The notes under the pieces are model-generated. The model did not search any database and had not been told where the DNA came from. It was given only the letters and a program-made list of their open reading frames with translations. A stretch of 64,000 nt of DNA, from assembly GCF_030269445.1 (NCBI RefSeq), contig NZ_BSTJ01000004.1, forward strand, positions 62,001 through 126,000, given 5' to 3'. This document shows, in pieces, positions 43,729 to 53,219 of the stretch. Origin of the DNA: Actinoallomurus iriomotensis. Its GTDB lineage: Bacteria; Actinomycetota; Actinomycetes; Streptosporangiales; Streptosporangiaceae. Both the position numbers and the translations under genes were made by a program. Each line of letters starts with the position of its first letter. Within the stretch, counting starts at the first letter, position 1.

Positions 43729-44778
43729 TCACAGCTCGCGGAGGCGCGCGGCGGCGGCATCGGGGAGCACGTCGTTGATGTACGCGCCGCCGCCGGTCTC
43801 GCTCGTGGCGAGGAACTTCAGTTTGTCGGCGGTGCGCTGGGGCGTGTAAACGCGGGCGCACAGGTGCGCCGCGTCGCGCTTCGTACGAGCCGGGGCCTGG
43901 TACCAGCAGGCCATGTACGGCGTCGGGTGCTCGTAGAGAGCGTCGAAGCGGCGCAGCACGTCGGCGTACAGGCGCATGAGCTCGTCGCGCCGTGCGGCGT
44001 CGAGGGCGGGCAGGTCGGGAACGCAGGCGCGCGGGGCGACGTAGACCTCGTACGGCCAGCGGGCGGCCTCGGGCACGTAGGCGAGGAAGGCATCGGTCTC
44101 GGCCACGACGCGGGGCCCGGCGGCTTCGCGCGCGACCACCTCGCACATCAGGCATCGGCCGTGCTCCTCGAAGAACCACTCGGCGGCGGCGAGCATCCGG
44201 CGCGGGGTGGGCGGGACATACGGGAAGGCGTAGATCTGGCCGTGCGGGTGCGGCAGGGTGGCGCCGATCGCCGCACCGCGGTTCTCGAACAAGAAGACGT
44301 ACTCCACGTCGGGGCGCTTCGCGAGGGCCGCCGTACGGTCGGCCCAGGCGCGGCCGACGGTGGCCAGCCGTTCCGGCGGAAGTGCCGCGAAGGACCCGTC
44401 GTGGTAGCTGGTGAAGCACAGCACCTCGCAGCGTCCGCCGGCCGAGCCGCCGAGCGAGGGGAAGCGGTTCTCGAACGACACCACGTCGTAGTCGGCGGCC
44501 GGGATTTCGCTGAGGTGGTCACCGTGAGAGGGGCACAGCGGGCACTCGCCGGGCGCCGGCTGGTAGGTGCGGTTCTGCCGGTGGGCGGCGACGAGGACCT
44601 CCTCGCCGTGCAGCACGTCATAGCGCAGCTCGGCGGCGGGCGCGTACGGGGGCAGGTCCCGCCGGTCGGGTGTGGAACGATCCTGCCCGGGCGCGTCGTC
44701 GAAGTAGATGATCTCTCTTCCATCCGCGAGCCGCACGGACGTACGAGCGGTGGACGCGGTGACGGCATGGGCCGACAT
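43729..44778 (-). CDS. galT: Galactose-1-phosphate uridylyltransferase
   Basis: A 349-residue HIT-superfamily enzyme of the Leloir pathway, exchanging UMP between UDP-glucose and galactose 1-phosphate. Zinc-site motif ECPLCPSHGDH near residue 80 and active-site ATLPHPHGQIYAFPYVP (HPHGQ with the nucleophilic His) are clear. The later CLMC pair is a second metal-like site. GAAAGGAAG precedes the ATG. It is the last gene of the ABC sugar operon, 42 bases behind the LacI gene. galE and galK are not in the window. Confidence 0.95.
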   Translation of the reverse strand: MSAHAVTASTARTSVRLADGREIIYFDDAPGQDRSTPDRRDLPPYAPAAELRYDVLHGEEVLVAAHRQNRTYQPAPGECPLCPSHGDHLSEIPAADYDVVSFENRFPSLGGSAGGRCEVLCFTSYHDGSFAALPPERLATVGRAWADRTAALAKRPDVEYVFLFENRGAAIGATLPHPHGQIYAFPYVPPTPRRMLAAAEWFFEEHGRCLMCEVVAREAAGPRVVAETDAFLAYVPEAARWPYEVYVAPRACVPDLPALDAARRDELMRLYADVLRRFDALYEHPTPYMACWYQAPARTKRDAAHLCARVYTPQRTADKLKFLATSETGGGAYINDVLPDAAAARLREL

Positions 44779-44820
44779 GGTCTTCCTTTCACGGGGCAGC
44801 GAGCGCGGGGATGGGCCGGG

Positions 44821-45855
44821 CTACGCGGGTGCCCGCCCGGCGCTGTTCCGGCTGACCAGCTCGGTAGAAATGATGATCTTGTTGTCGCTGCGGCGACCGC
44901 TCTCGATCTGCTCGAGCAGCAGGTTCACGCTGGACCGGCCGACGGCGGCGAAGTCCTGGCGGATCGTGGTGAGCGGCGGGATGAAGTACGCCGCCTCGGG
45001 GATGTCGTCGAAGCCGATCACGCTGACGTCCTCGGGCACCCTGCGGCCCGCCTCATGCAGGGCGCGCAGCAGGCCCAGAGCGTTCTGGTCGTTGGCCGCG
45101 AACACCGCCGTGACCTTCGGGTCCGCCGCCAGCGCCAGGCCGCGCTCGTATCCCGACCCGGCGCTCCAGTCGCCGGGGATGGTCGGCGGCACCGGTGCTC
45201 CGGCATCGGTCAGCGCGTCGCGCCAGCCGCGGTGGCGCTCACGCGCCTCCAGCCACGACATCGGGCCGGGCAGGTGGTGCACGGTCCGGTGGCCGAGGTC
45301 GAGGAGGTAGCGGGTGGCCGCCTTCGGCCCGGTGTACTGGTCCACCCCGACGGCCGGGACGATCGTCTCGCTCTCCATGACCACGACGGGCAGGTCCCGC
45401 GGCAGGTGCTTGATGGTCTGGGTCAGCGGGGCATGGCCGGGGATCACGATGAGCCCGTCCACGCCCTGGCCGCGCAGCCGCTCGGCCGCCTCGGCGATCG
45501 AACGCTCGCTGGTCGACTGCAGCGCGATGACGCTGGTGAAGTAGTCGGCCTCCCGCGCGCAGCGCTCGATCTCACTGATCATCGAGGCGGGCCCGAACTG
45601 GGTCGCGTCGAAGCTGACCACGCCGAGTGTGCGCGACCGGCCGGTGGCCAGGGCACGGGCGAACGCGTTGGGCCGGAAGTCCAGCTGGGCGGCCGCGGCG
45701 AGGACCTTCGCCCGGGTCTCCGTGCTCACCCTCGGGTGATCCTTGAAGACCCGGGACACGGTCTGGTGCGACACCCCGGCGAGCTTGGCCACGTCCCGAA
45801 GGCCGGGGCGCGCCGTGACCCGCGCGTCGCCCCGGTCGTCGGGCTCTGTGGTCAT
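44821..45855 (-). CDS. LacI-family transcriptional regulator
   Basis: A 344-residue repressor. The HTH and hinge are LRDVAKLAGVSHQTVSRVFK and LDFRPNAFARALATGRSRTL. The periplasmic-binding-protein-like effector domain follows, with VAGVDQYTGP-type (VGVDQYTGPKAATRYLLDLG) and VSVIGFDDIPEAAYFIPPLT. It probably senses the sugar imported by the ABC system or a derivative, and binds the two mirror-image TGTTACCGGTCACA sites in the divergent promoter region at 49.93-50.03 kb. ATG 45855 lies 14 bases after the permease stop. Confidence 0.94.
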   Translation of the reverse strand: MTTEPDDRGDARVTARPGLRDVAKLAGVSHQTVSRVFKDHPRVSTETRAKVLAAAAQLDFRPNAFARALATGRSRTLGVVSFDATQFGPASMISEIERCAREADYFTSVIALQSTSERSIAEAAERLRGQGVDGLIVIPGHAPLTQTIKHLPRDLPVVVMESETIVPAVGVDQYTGPKAATRYLLDLGHRTVHHLPGPMSWLEARERHRGWRDALTDAGAPVPPTIPGDWSAGSGYERGLALAADPKVTAVFAANDQNALGLLRALHEAGRRVPEDVSVIGFDDIPEAAYFIPPLTTIRQDFAAVGRSSVNLLLEQIESGRRSDNKIIISTELVSRNSAGRAPA

Positions 45856-45869
45856 GGGATTGATCCTAT

Positions 45870-47117
45870 TTATCGGGAGGTGCCGGCCCGGCGCTTTGCC
45901 CAAACGTCGAACGCGACCGCGGCGAGCAGCACCAGGCCCTTGATCAACATGACCCGCTCGCTGGGCGCGCCCAGCAGGGACATGCCGTTGTTGATCACAG
46001 CCATGATGAGACCGCCGGTGATGGCGCCGACGACCTTGCCGACGCCGCCCTGCACCGCCGCGCCGCCGATGAACGCCGCCGCGATCGAGTCGAGCTCGAA
46101 GTTGGTGCCGGCGGTCGGGCCGGCCTGGTTGAGCCGCCCGGCGAAGATGACGCCGGCGATGGCGGCCAGCACACCCATGTTGACGAACAGCAGGAACACC
46201 ACGGACTTGGTCTTGATGCCGGACAGCCGGGCGGCCTGGAGGTTGCCGCCGAGGGCGTACATGTGCCGGCCGAAGACCGCGCGGGTGGTGAGCAGGGTGT
46301 ACGCCAGGACCAGGACGGTCAGCAGGATGAGCACCACGGGCAGGTTCTTGAACCGCGCGAGCTGCACCACGATGAACATCACGACGAAGGCGGCCAGCGC
46401 CATCCGCACGATGAACACCGGCAGCGGGCCGACGTTCTGGCCGTACCCCGCGCGGCCCTGGCGGGCCCGCCACTGGGTGAGCACGATGCCCGCGACGCCG
46501 ATCACGCCGACGATCAGGGTGAACAGGTCCGCGCCGCCCAGCGGGCCCAGTCCGACGTTGCCGAAGTAGCCGGGCAGGAAGCCGTTGGCGAGGGTACGGA
46601 CCTGGTCGGGGAACGGGCCGATGCCCTGGTTGCCCAGCACGGTGAGCGTGAGGGCACGGAAGATGAGCATGCCGGCCAGCGTCACGATGAACGCCGGGAT
46701 CTCGAAGTAGGCGATCCAGTAGCCCTGCCACGCTCCGATCAGCGCGCCCGCGACCAGGGTCAGCACCACCGCGAGCGGCCAGGGCACGTGGTGGTTGACC
46801 ATCAGCACGGCGGAGATCGCACCGCAGACGGCGACCACCGAGCCGGCCGACAGGTCGATGTGGCCCGCGATGATGACGAGGATCATCCCGATCGACAGGA
46901 TCAGGATGTAGGAGTTCTGCACGAGAACGTTGGACATGTTCTCCGGGGAGAGCAGGCTCCCGTGCGTGAGGATCGCGAACAGCGCGACGATCAGCGCGAA
47001 CGCGACGTAGATCCCGCTCTGCCGCAGGTTGACGGAGAAAATCCGGTCGGCCACGCCGCCGCGGGACGGGGGCGGAGCCTCGCCCTTGTCCGGGCGGGCC
47101 GGTGCGACGCTGCTCAT
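45870..47117 (-). CDS. Sugar ABC transporter permease (MmsB/GguB/XylH-like)
   Basis: A 415-residue BPD_transp_2 permease with about ten membrane helices. Characteristic stretches are [40 protein letters not shown] and [20 protein letters not shown]. The long form with an extra loop ([13 protein letters not shown]) is typical of the ChvE-GguAB/MmsAB systems for galactose, arabinose or xylose. Its ATG overlaps the ATPase stop by 4 bp. Confidence 0.94.
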   Translation of the reverse strand: MSSVAPARPDKGEAPPPSRGGVADRIFSVNLRQSGIYVAFALIVALFAILTHGSLLSPENMSNVLVQNSYILILSIGMILVIIAGHIDLSAGSVVAVCGAISAVLMVNHHVPWPLAVVLTLVAGALIGAWQGYWIAYFEIPAFIVTLAGMLIFRALTLTVLGNQGIGPFPDQVRTLANGFLPGYFGNVGLGPLGGADLFTLIVGVIGVAGIVLTQWRARQGRAGYGQNVGPLPVFIVRMALAAFVVMFIVVQLARFKNLPVVLILLTVLVLAYTLLTTRAVFGRHMYALGGNLQAARLSGIKTKSVVFLLFVNMGVLAAIAGVIFAGRLNQAGPTAGTNFELDSIAAAFIGGAAVQGGVGKVVGAITGGLIMAVINNGMSLLGAPSERVMLIKGLVLLAAVAFDVWAKRRAGTSR

Positions 47118-48661
47118 TGGGCGATCTGCTCCTCATCGTATCTGGTCATGAACTGCATCAGCCGCTCGGGCGTGGCCTCTGCTCGGGAGACCTCACCGGT
47201 GATGCGCCCGGCCGACATCGCGTAGACGCGGTCACAGATGCCGAGCAGCTCGGGCAGCTCCGAGGAGATGACCAGCACGGCCTTGCCCTGATCGGCCATC
47301 TCGTTGATGATCGAATAGATCTCGTACTTCGCGCCGACGTCGATGCCGCGGGTCGGCTCGTCGAGGATCAGCACGTCCGGGTCGGTGAACAGCCACTTGG
47401 ACAGCACGACCTTCTGCTGGTTCCCGCCGGAGAGCTTGCCGGTGACCGCGAGGACGCTCGGCGCCTTGATGTTCATGCTCTTGCGGTAGCCCTCGGCGAC
47501 GCGGAACTCCTCGTTGTCGGGGACCCATCCCCGTCTGGCGAGCTTGCGCAGCCCCGCCGTCGAGACGTTGCGCTTGATGTCCTCGATGAGGTTGAGGCCG
47601 TACCGCTTGCGATCCTCGGTGGCGTACGCGATGCCGTGCTTGATGGCGTCGCCGACCGACTTGATGCGGATCTCCTTGCCGTCCTTGTAGACCCGGCCGG
47701 TGATGCCGACGCCGTAGCTACGGCCGAACACGCTCATCGCCAGCTCCGTACGACCGGCGCCCATCAGGCCGGCCAGGCCGACGATCTCGCCGCGCCGCAA
47801 CGTGAGGTTGGCGCCGGACACGACGAGGCGTTCGTGCTGTGTCGGGCTGCGCACGGTCCAGTCCTCGATCCGCAGCACCTCCTCACCGATGGTCGGCTCG
47901 TGCTCGGGGAAACGATGCTCCAAGTCGCGACCGACCATGCCGGAGATGATGCGGTCCTCGGTCACGAGGTCCTTCTCCATGTCGAGGGTCTCGATCGTGC
48001 GGCCGTCGCGCAGGATGGTCGTCGAGTCCGCGATCGCCTTGATCTCGTTGAGCTTGTGAGAAATGATCACGCAGGTGATGCCCTGCTCGCGCAGACCGCG
48101 CAGCAGGTCGAGCAGGTGCGCGGAGTCGGCGTCGTTCAGCGCCGCCGTCGGCTCGTCCAGGATCAGCAGCTTCACGTCCTTGGACAACGCCTTGGCGATC
48201 TCCACGAGCTGCTGCTTGCCGACCCCGAGGTCCATCGCCGGGGTGACCGGGTTCTCGTCCAGGCCGACGCGGGCGAGGAGTTCGGCGGCGTCGGCGTTGG
48301 TCCGGTTCCAGTCGATCAGGCCGCGATGGGCGCGTTCGTTGCCGAGGAAGATGTTCTCGGCGATCGACAGGTACGGGCTGAGCGCCAGTTCCTGGTGAAT
48401 GATGACGATTCCGTGCTTCTCACTGTCGCGGATGCCGGAGAAGCGGCACGGCTCGCCGTCGAAGTCGATCTCGCCTTCGTACGAGCCGTGCGGGTAGACC
48501 CCGGACAGCACCTTCATCAAGGTGGACTTGCCCGCGCCGTTCTCGCCGCAGATCGCGTGGATCTCGCCGCGCCGTACCACCAGGTTCACGTCCTGCAGCG
48601 CCTTGACGCCGGGGAACACCTTGGTGATCCCGCTCATCCGCAGAATCGCGTCGTCGGTCAT
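47114..48661 (-). CDS. Sugar ABC transporter ATPase (MmsA/GguA-like)
   Basis: A 515-residue protein with two ABC cassettes. The first has [43 protein letters not shown] and [12 protein letters not shown]. The second has [46 protein letters not shown] and [20 protein letters not shown]. Motifs match multiple-sugar/galactose-arabinose ATPases. AAGGG lies upstream of the ATG. Confidence 0.95.
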   Translation of the reverse strand: MTDDAILRMSGITKVFPGVKALQDVNLVVRRGEIHAICGENGAGKSTLMKVLSGVYPHGSYEGEIDFDGEPCRFSGIRDSEKHGIVIIHQELALSPYLSIAENIFLGNERAHRGLIDWNRTNADAAELLARVGLDENPVTPAMDLGVGKQQLVEIAKALSKDVKLLILDEPTAALNDADSAHLLDLLRGLREQGITCVIISHKLNEIKAIADSTTILRDGRTIETLDMEKDLVTEDRIISGMVGRDLEHRFPEHEPTIGEEVLRIEDWTVRSPTQHERLVVSGANLTLRRGEIVGLAGLMGAGRTELAMSVFGRSYGVGITGRVYKDGKEIRIKSVGDAIKHGIAYATEDRKRYGLNLIEDIKRNVSTAGLRKLARRGWVPDNEEFRVAEGYRKSMNIKAPSVLAVTGKLSGGNQQKVVLSKWLFTDPDVLILDEPTRGIDVGAKYEIYSIINEMADQGKAVLVISSELPELLGICDRVYAMSAGRITGEVSRAEATPERLMQFMTRYDEEQIAQ

Positions 48662-48726
48662 GTCATGCCCTTCAGATCACGGCGGAGGGGCGGGCGGCGC
48701 ACACGGCGCCGCCCGCCCCAGGCCCG

Positions 48727-49863
48727 CTACTGCAGCTGCTGAGCCGTGTAGTAGCCGGTGTCGATGAGGGTCTTCTGGACGTTGGTCTTGTAGACCGTGA
48801 CCGGCTGGAGGAGCATCGACGGGACGACCTTGTCGCCGTTGTTGTAGTCCTTGGTGTTGTTCACCTCGGGCTTGCCGCCCTTGAGGACGGTGTCGGCCAT
48901 CTTCACGGTGACCGCCGCGAGCTGGCGGGTGTCCTTGTAGATGGTCGAGTACTGCTCGCCCTTCATGATCGACTTCACCGAGGCGAGCTCCGCGTCCTGG
49001 CCGGTCACCACCGGGTACGGCTGACCGGAGGTGCCATAGCCGGCGCTCTTGAGAGCGGACAGGATGCCGATCGACAGGCCGTCGTAGGGCGAGAGCACAC
49101 CCTGGACCTTCGTGCCGCCGCCGTAGGCCTTGGTGATCAGGTCCTCCATGCGCTTCTGCGCGGTGGCCGGGTCCCAGCGCAGGATCGCGACGGTCTTGAA
49201 GTCCGTCTCCTTGCTCTTGACCACCAGGGTGCCCTTGTCGATGTAGGGCTTCAGGGTGGCCATGGCGCCGTTGTAGAAGAACGTCGCGTTGTTGTCGTCC
49301 GGCGACCCGGCGAAGACCTCGATGTTGAACGGACCCTTGGCGGTGCCGTCGGAGCCGTCCTCCTTCTTCAGACCGAGGCCCACGAGGAGGGACGTGGCCT
49401 GCAGGACGCCGACCTTGTAATTGTCGAAGGTGGCGTAGTAGTCGACGTTCGGCGACTTGGTGAGCAGCCGGTCGTAGGCGATGACCGGGATGTGCTTGTC
49501 GGCCGCCTCCTGCAGTTGGGTCGTCAGCGAGGTGCCGTCGATCGAGGCGACGATCAGGAGCTTGGCGCCCCGGGTGATCTGGTTCTCGATCTGGTTGACC
49601 TGGGTGGGGATGTCGTTCTCGGCGTACTGGAGGTCGACCTTGTAGCCCAGCTTCTCGAGCGAGGCCTTCACGTTCTGGCCGTCGTGGATCCACCGCTCGG
49701 AGGACTTGGTCGGCATGGTGACGCCGACCAGCGCGCCCTTTGCCGAGTCGGCGCCCGCCGCACCCTTCTTGTCGACGGTCTTGGTGCTCGAGCCGCACGC
49801 TGCGGTCACGCTGAGGGCCATGAACAGGCCCATGGCCATCGTGGCCATCTTAGTGAATCTCAT
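48727..49863 (-). CDS. Sugar-binding protein (ChvE-like)
   Basis: A 378-residue periplasmic-binding-protein-type receptor with a signal peptide and a probable lipidation Cys ([12 protein letters not shown], a slightly unusual lipobox). The mature domain starts [20 protein letters not shown] and includes [40 protein letters not shown] and [20 protein letters not shown], all matching ChvE-type monosaccharide receptors. It is the first gene of the importer operon. Its promoter, with a TTGACA -35, contains a LacI-type operator. Confidence 0.94.
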   Translation of the reverse strand: MRFTKMATMAMGLFMALSVTAACGSSTKTVDKKGAAGADSAKGALVGVTMPTKSSERWIHDGQNVKASLEKLGYKVDLQYAENDIPTQVNQIENQITRGAKLLIVASIDGTSLTTQLQEAADKHIPVIAYDRLLTKSPNVDYYATFDNYKVGVLQATSLLVGLGLKKEDGSDGTAKGPFNIEVFAGSPDDNNATFFYNGAMATLKPYIDKGTLVVKSKETDFKTVAILRWDPATAQKRMEDLITKAYGGGTKVQGVLSPYDGLSIGILSALKSAGYGTSGQPYPVVTGQDAELASVKSIMKGEQYSTIYKDTRQLAAVTVKMADTVLKGGKPEVNNTKDYNNGDKVVPSMLLQPVTVYKTNVQKTLIDTGYYTAQQLQ

Positions 49864-49931
49864 GTCCCACCTTGGGTCGGGCCAGGCGGCTACGCCGGGG
49901 TTACAACTGGATTTCGCTGCCGTGTCCGGGA

Positions 49932-49959
49932 GTGTTACCGGTCACAAATCTGATGTCAA
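49932..49959 (-). promoter_or_regulatory. Promoter and LacI-type operator for the sugar importer operon
   Basis: On the minus strand TTGACA (49959-49954), a 16-base spacer and TAACAC (49937-49932) form a near-consensus promoter. The operator TGTTACCGGTCACA (plus strand 49933-49946) covers the -10 and part of the spacer. Its CCGG centre is typical of LacI-family sites. Confidence 0.75.
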
Positions 49960-49997
49960 GACACAGTTCGGAAACGCGAGCTACCACCCTCTAGCCG

Positions 49998-50025
49998 TTG
50001 ACTTTGCCGATGTGACCGGTAACAT
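49998..50025 (+). promoter_or_regulatory. Promoter and LacI-type operator for the sugar-acid operon
   Basis: TTGACT (49998-50003), a 16-base spacer and TAACAT (50020-50025) form the plus-strand promoter. TGTGACCGGTAACA (50011-50024) is the exact reverse complement of the first operator and overlaps the -10. One LacI protein would therefore repress both directions. Confidence 0.75.
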
Positions 50026-50091
50026 CCGCGTGTCGTGAGGTCGTGGTGGCCCCCGCCTCTGGTCCCGCAACACGAGGAGCACTTGGTACAC

Positions 50092-51249
50092 ATGCGCATC
50101 ACCGGTATCTCGACACACGTCGCCGGCACGCCCTGGCGCAACCTCACGTTCGTCCAGGTCCATACCGACGAGGGGCTCGTCGGTGTAGGCGAGGCGCGGA
50201 TGCTGAACCACACCGACGCGCTCATCGGCTACCTGGCCGAGGCCGAGGTCAACCACATCAAGGGCTCGGACCCCTTCGACATGGAGGACCTGGTCCACCG
50301 GATGAAGTACGGCGACTACGGCCGGGCCGGCGAGATCGTCATGTCCGGGATCGCCTGCGTCGAGATGGCCTGCTGGGACATCGTCGGCAAGGCCCTCGGC
50401 CAGCCCGTCTGGCGGCTGCTCGGCGGGAAGGTCCGAGAGCGGATCAAGGCGTACGCCAACGGCTGGTACACCGTCGAGCGCACCCCCGAGGCCTTCCACG
50501 AGGCGGCCCGGAAGGTCGTCGAGCACGGCTACCAGGCGCTGAAGTTCGACCCGTTCGGCACCGGCACGATGGAGCTGGACCACGCCGAGACGATGCGCTC
50601 GGTCAGCCTCGTCGAGGCGGTCCGCGACGCCATCGGCGAGGAGGCCGAGCTTCTCGTCGAGATGCACGGCCGGTTCTCCCCGGCGACCGCGATCCGGCTG
50701 GCCGGGCTGCTCGCGCCGTTCAAGCCGAGCTGGCTGGAGGAGCCCTGCCCGCCGGAGAACCTCAAGGCCCTCGCCAAGGTCTCCGCCCACACCGACCTGC
50801 CGATCGCCACCGGCGAGCGCATCCACGACCGGATCGAGTTCCGCGAACTGTTCGAACTCCAGGCCGTCGACGTCATCCAGCCCGACATCTCCCACATCGG
50901 CGGCATCGCCGAGACCCGCAAGCTCGCGGCCACCGCCGAGACGCACTACGTCATGGTCGCCCCGCACAACGTCGGCGGCCCCGTGCTGACCGCCGCCAAC
51001 CTGCACCTGGCGGCCTGCACCACCAACTTCAAGATCCAGGAGCACTTCAACGACTTCGCCGACTCGGCGATCAAGGGCGTGGCGCCCGGCCTCCCCGAGG
51101 TCGTCGACGGCTACTTCACCCTGCCGGAAGCCCCCGGCCTCGGTGTCGAGCTGGACCTGGACGCGCTCGCCGCGTTCCCCCGGCAGCGCGCCAACTTCAA
51201 CCTGTTCGCCGACAACTGGCACCTACGTGACCCGGCCAGGACCAAGTGA
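50092..51249 (+). CDS. Enolase-superfamily (mandelate racemase/MLE type) sugar-acid dehydratase
   Basis: A 385-residue MR/MLE enzyme. The capping domain (TFVQVHTDEGLVGVGEARML) is followed by a barrel with ALKFDPFGTG (general base region), LLVEMHGRFSPATAIRL, WLEEPCPPENLKAL and LPIATGERIHDRIEF as metal ligands, and VMVAPHNVGGPV with a His in the galactonate/gluconate-dehydratase position. It should dehydrate an aldonic or aldaric acid to a 2-keto-3-deoxy acid. Its exact substrate is open. ATG 50092 is used; TTG 50083, closer to GAGGAG, is an alternative. First gene of the divergent, LacI-controlled operon. Confidence 0.88.
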   Translation: MRITGISTHVAGTPWRNLTFVQVHTDEGLVGVGEARMLNHTDALIGYLAEAEVNHIKGSDPFDMEDLVHRMKYGDYGRAGEIVMSGIACVEMACWDIVGKALGQPVWRLLGGKVRERIKAYANGWYTVERTPEAFHEAARKVVEHGYQALKFDPFGTGTMELDHAETMRSVSLVEAVRDAIGEEAELLVEMHGRFSPATAIRLAGLLAPFKPSWLEEPCPPENLKALAKVSAHTDLPIATGERIHDRIEFRELFELQAVDVIQPDISHIGGIAETRKLAATAETHYVMVAPHNVGGPVLTAANLHLAACTTNFKIQEHFNDFADSAIKGVAPGLPEVVDGYFTLPEAPGLGVELDLDALAAFPRQRANFNLFADNWHLRDPARTK

Positions 51250-52250
51250 GCCGGTCGGTACTTCTGGAGTGGCCGGGTCGCCAGCGGCTGGTCAAGGGAG
51301 AGGTACCCGTACCCGGGCCCGGTGAGGTCCTCGTCCGCGTCGCCGCGGCGGGCATCTGCGGCAGCGACCGCGAGCTGTACGAGGGCGGTCGCCCCGAGCC
51401 GTACCGGACGTTCCCCATCGTCCCCGGCCACGAGTGGTCGGGGACGATCGAAGAGGCCGGGCCCGGGGTCGACCCGTCCCTGGTCGGCCGGCCGACGGTC
51501 GGCGAGGGCTTCGTGAACTGCCAGGTCTGCGACCGATGCCGCGCCGGGGACACCAACCTGTGCGGTGCCGGCTACGACGAGATCGGGTTCACCCGGCCCG
51601 GCGCGTTCGCCGACCACCTGATCGTGCCCGCACGTCTGCTGCATCCGCTGCCCGCGGGCACCGACCTGAGGGCCGCCGTGCTGCTCGAACCGGCGGCGGT
51701 CGCCGCCGCCGCCGTTCTCCAGGCTGCTCCGCTGCCCGGAGAACGGGTCGGCGTGGTCGGCGCGGGTACCCTCGGCCTGTTGACGATCCAGCTGCTGGCC
51801 GCCTCCTCCCCCGCCGAGCTCGTCGTCAGTGACCCCCGCGCCGGCCGCGAGCCGGTCGCGCGGGTGGGCGGCGCGACGGCCTACTTCCACCCGGACCGGC
51901 TCGACGCGCTGGACCTCGACGTCGTCGTGGAGACCGCGGGCGCCCGTGACTCGGCGGCGGCGGCCGCCCGGCAGGTGCGCCGGGGCGGACGGCTCGTGCT
52001 GACCGGCATCCCGGGCGGAGCCCCGGAGGGGCTCTCCCCCGCGAGCATCGTCGGCCGCCAGCTGACGGTGACCAGCGTGTTCGGCGCTCCGGCGGCGGCC
52101 TGGGCGTACGCCGTACGCGCGTTCACCTCCGGTCTGCTCGACCTCGCCCCCCTGGTCACCCACGAGCTGCCGCTCGAGGCCTACCCCGACGCGGTCGCGC
52201 TGCTCGGCCAGGGCGACGAGAACGTCGGCAAGATCATTCTTAGACCCTAG
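51246..52250 (+). CDS. Zinc-dependent alcohol/sugar dehydrogenase (MDR family)
   Basis: A 334-residue medium-chain dehydrogenase. Catalytic zinc ligands are in AAGICGSDRELYEG and VPGHEWSGTIEEAG. The structural-zinc cysteines are CQVCDRCRAGDTNLC, and the NAD-binding motif is GVVGAGTLGLLTIQLL. It resembles sorbitol/L-threonine/galactonate-type dehydrogenases and probably oxidises a sugar or sugar acid. The GTG start overlaps the dehydratase stop (GTGA), so the two are translationally coupled. Confidence 0.9.
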   Translation: MSRSVLLEWPGRQRLVKGEVPVPGPGEVLVRVAAAGICGSDRELYEGGRPEPYRTFPIVPGHEWSGTIEEAGPGVDPSLVGRPTVGEGFVNCQVCDRCRAGDTNLCGAGYDEIGFTRPGAFADHLIVPARLLHPLPAGTDLRAAVLLEPAAVAAAAVLQAAPLPGERVGVVGAGTLGLLTIQLLAASSPAELVVSDPRAGREPVARVGGATAYFHPDRLDALDLDVVVETAGARDSAAAAARQVRRGGRLVLTGIPGGAPEGLSPASIVGRQLTVTSVFGAPAAAWAYAVRAFTSGLLDLAPLVTHELPLEAYPDAVALLGQGDENVGKIILRP

Positions 52251-52259
52251 GAGTCCGTG

Positions 52260-53219
52260 ATGAGTCCTTCCCGTCATCCCGGCGAGCACCTGCTCGACCG
52301 GCTCGGCATGCCCGCCCGCAGCGCCGTCCCCGCCGGATCGGAGGCCCGGTTCCCCGACGGCGGGAGCTGGCGGACCGAGCTGCCCTCATGCGAGGGGCCG
52401 GAGGTCCTGGCCGCCGCCCTGGAGGAGATCGACCACCTGGAGGTGCCGATCCACCGCATCAGCCAGGGCAGTGGCGTCTGGATGCTCACCGACGCCGAGA
52501 TCACCGAGATGGTGAAGGCGTGCGAGGAGCGCGACATCGAGCTGTGCCTGTTCGTCGGTCCGCGCGGCACCTGGGACATCGGCGCCGGGGTCAAGGCCTC
52601 GTCCGGCGGTTCCGGCCCGCGCGCCCGGGGCCGTGACCAGCTCGCCCAGTGCGTCGAGGAGGCCGAGCGGGCGGTGGCGCTCGGCGTGCGCTGTCTGCTC
52701 GTCGCCGACGAGGGCGTGCTGTGGACCCTGCACCGGCTGCGTGCCGCGGGCGTGCTCCCGGCCGACGTCACGTTCAAGGTGTCGGCACTGGTCGGACCGG
52801 TCAACCCGGCCGCGTACACCATCTGGGAGAAGCTCGGCGGCGACTCCATCAACGTGCCGAGCGACCTGACCATCGGGCAGATCGCCGAGCTGCGAGCGCA
52901 GAGCGGCGCGCCGATGGACTTCTACGTCGAGGCCCCCGACGACCTCGGCGGCTTCGTCCGCCTCTACGACGCGGCCGAGCTGATCCGCTGCGGCGCGCCG
53001 ATCTACCTGAAGTTCGGCCTGCGCAACACCCCCGGCGTCTACCCGGTCGGCCGCCACCTGCGCGACCTGGCCGTCAACGCCATGCGGGAGCGGGTGCGTC
53101 GCGGCCGCCTGACCCTGGACATCCTTGAGCGTCTCGGCGCGGACGAGGACATGTCCCCGCTCGGCTCCCGGCTGCCCGGCACCCTGAACCGCTTCCCCAC
53201 CGACGGAGACCTGCGATGA
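52260..53219 (+). CDS. Unidentified TIM-barrel-like protein of the sugar-acid operon
   Basis: A 319-residue protein I cannot assign to a characterised family. The alternating strand-helix pattern suggests a TIM barrel: IELCLFVGPRGTW, LGVRCLLVADEGVLWTLHRL, VTFKVSALVGPVNPAAYTIW, SINVPSDLTIGQIAELRAQS, MDFYVEAPDDLGG, APIYLKFGLRNTPGVYPVG. Conserved-looking lysines (FKVSA, YLKFG) could form a Schiff base, but this is only inferred. Its position between a dehydratase and a semialdehyde dehydrogenase suggests it handles the 2-keto-3-deoxy intermediate. ATG 52260 has AGGAG upstream; the GTG at 52257 is an alternative. It overlaps the next gene by 4 bp. Confidence 0.75.
   Translation: MSPSRHPGEHLLDRLGMPARSAVPAGSEARFPDGGSWRTELPSCEGPEVLAAALEEIDHLEVPIHRISQGSGVWMLTDAEITEMVKACEERDIELCLFVGPRGTWDIGAGVKASSGGSGPRARGRDQLAQCVEEAERAVALGVRCLLVADEGVLWTLHRLRAAGVLPADVTFKVSALVGPVNPAAYTIWEKLGGDSINVPSDLTIGQIAELRAQSGAPMDFYVEAPDDLGGFVRLYDAAELIRCGAPIYLKFGLRNTPGVYPVGRHLRDLAVNAMRERVRRGRLTLDILERLGADEDMSPLGSRLPGTLNRFPTDGDLR

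Noticed and set aside
43864-46569. 901-residue plus-strand frame
   Set aside because: Antisense to galT, lacI and the permease gene, all with unmistakable motifs; no domain of its own.
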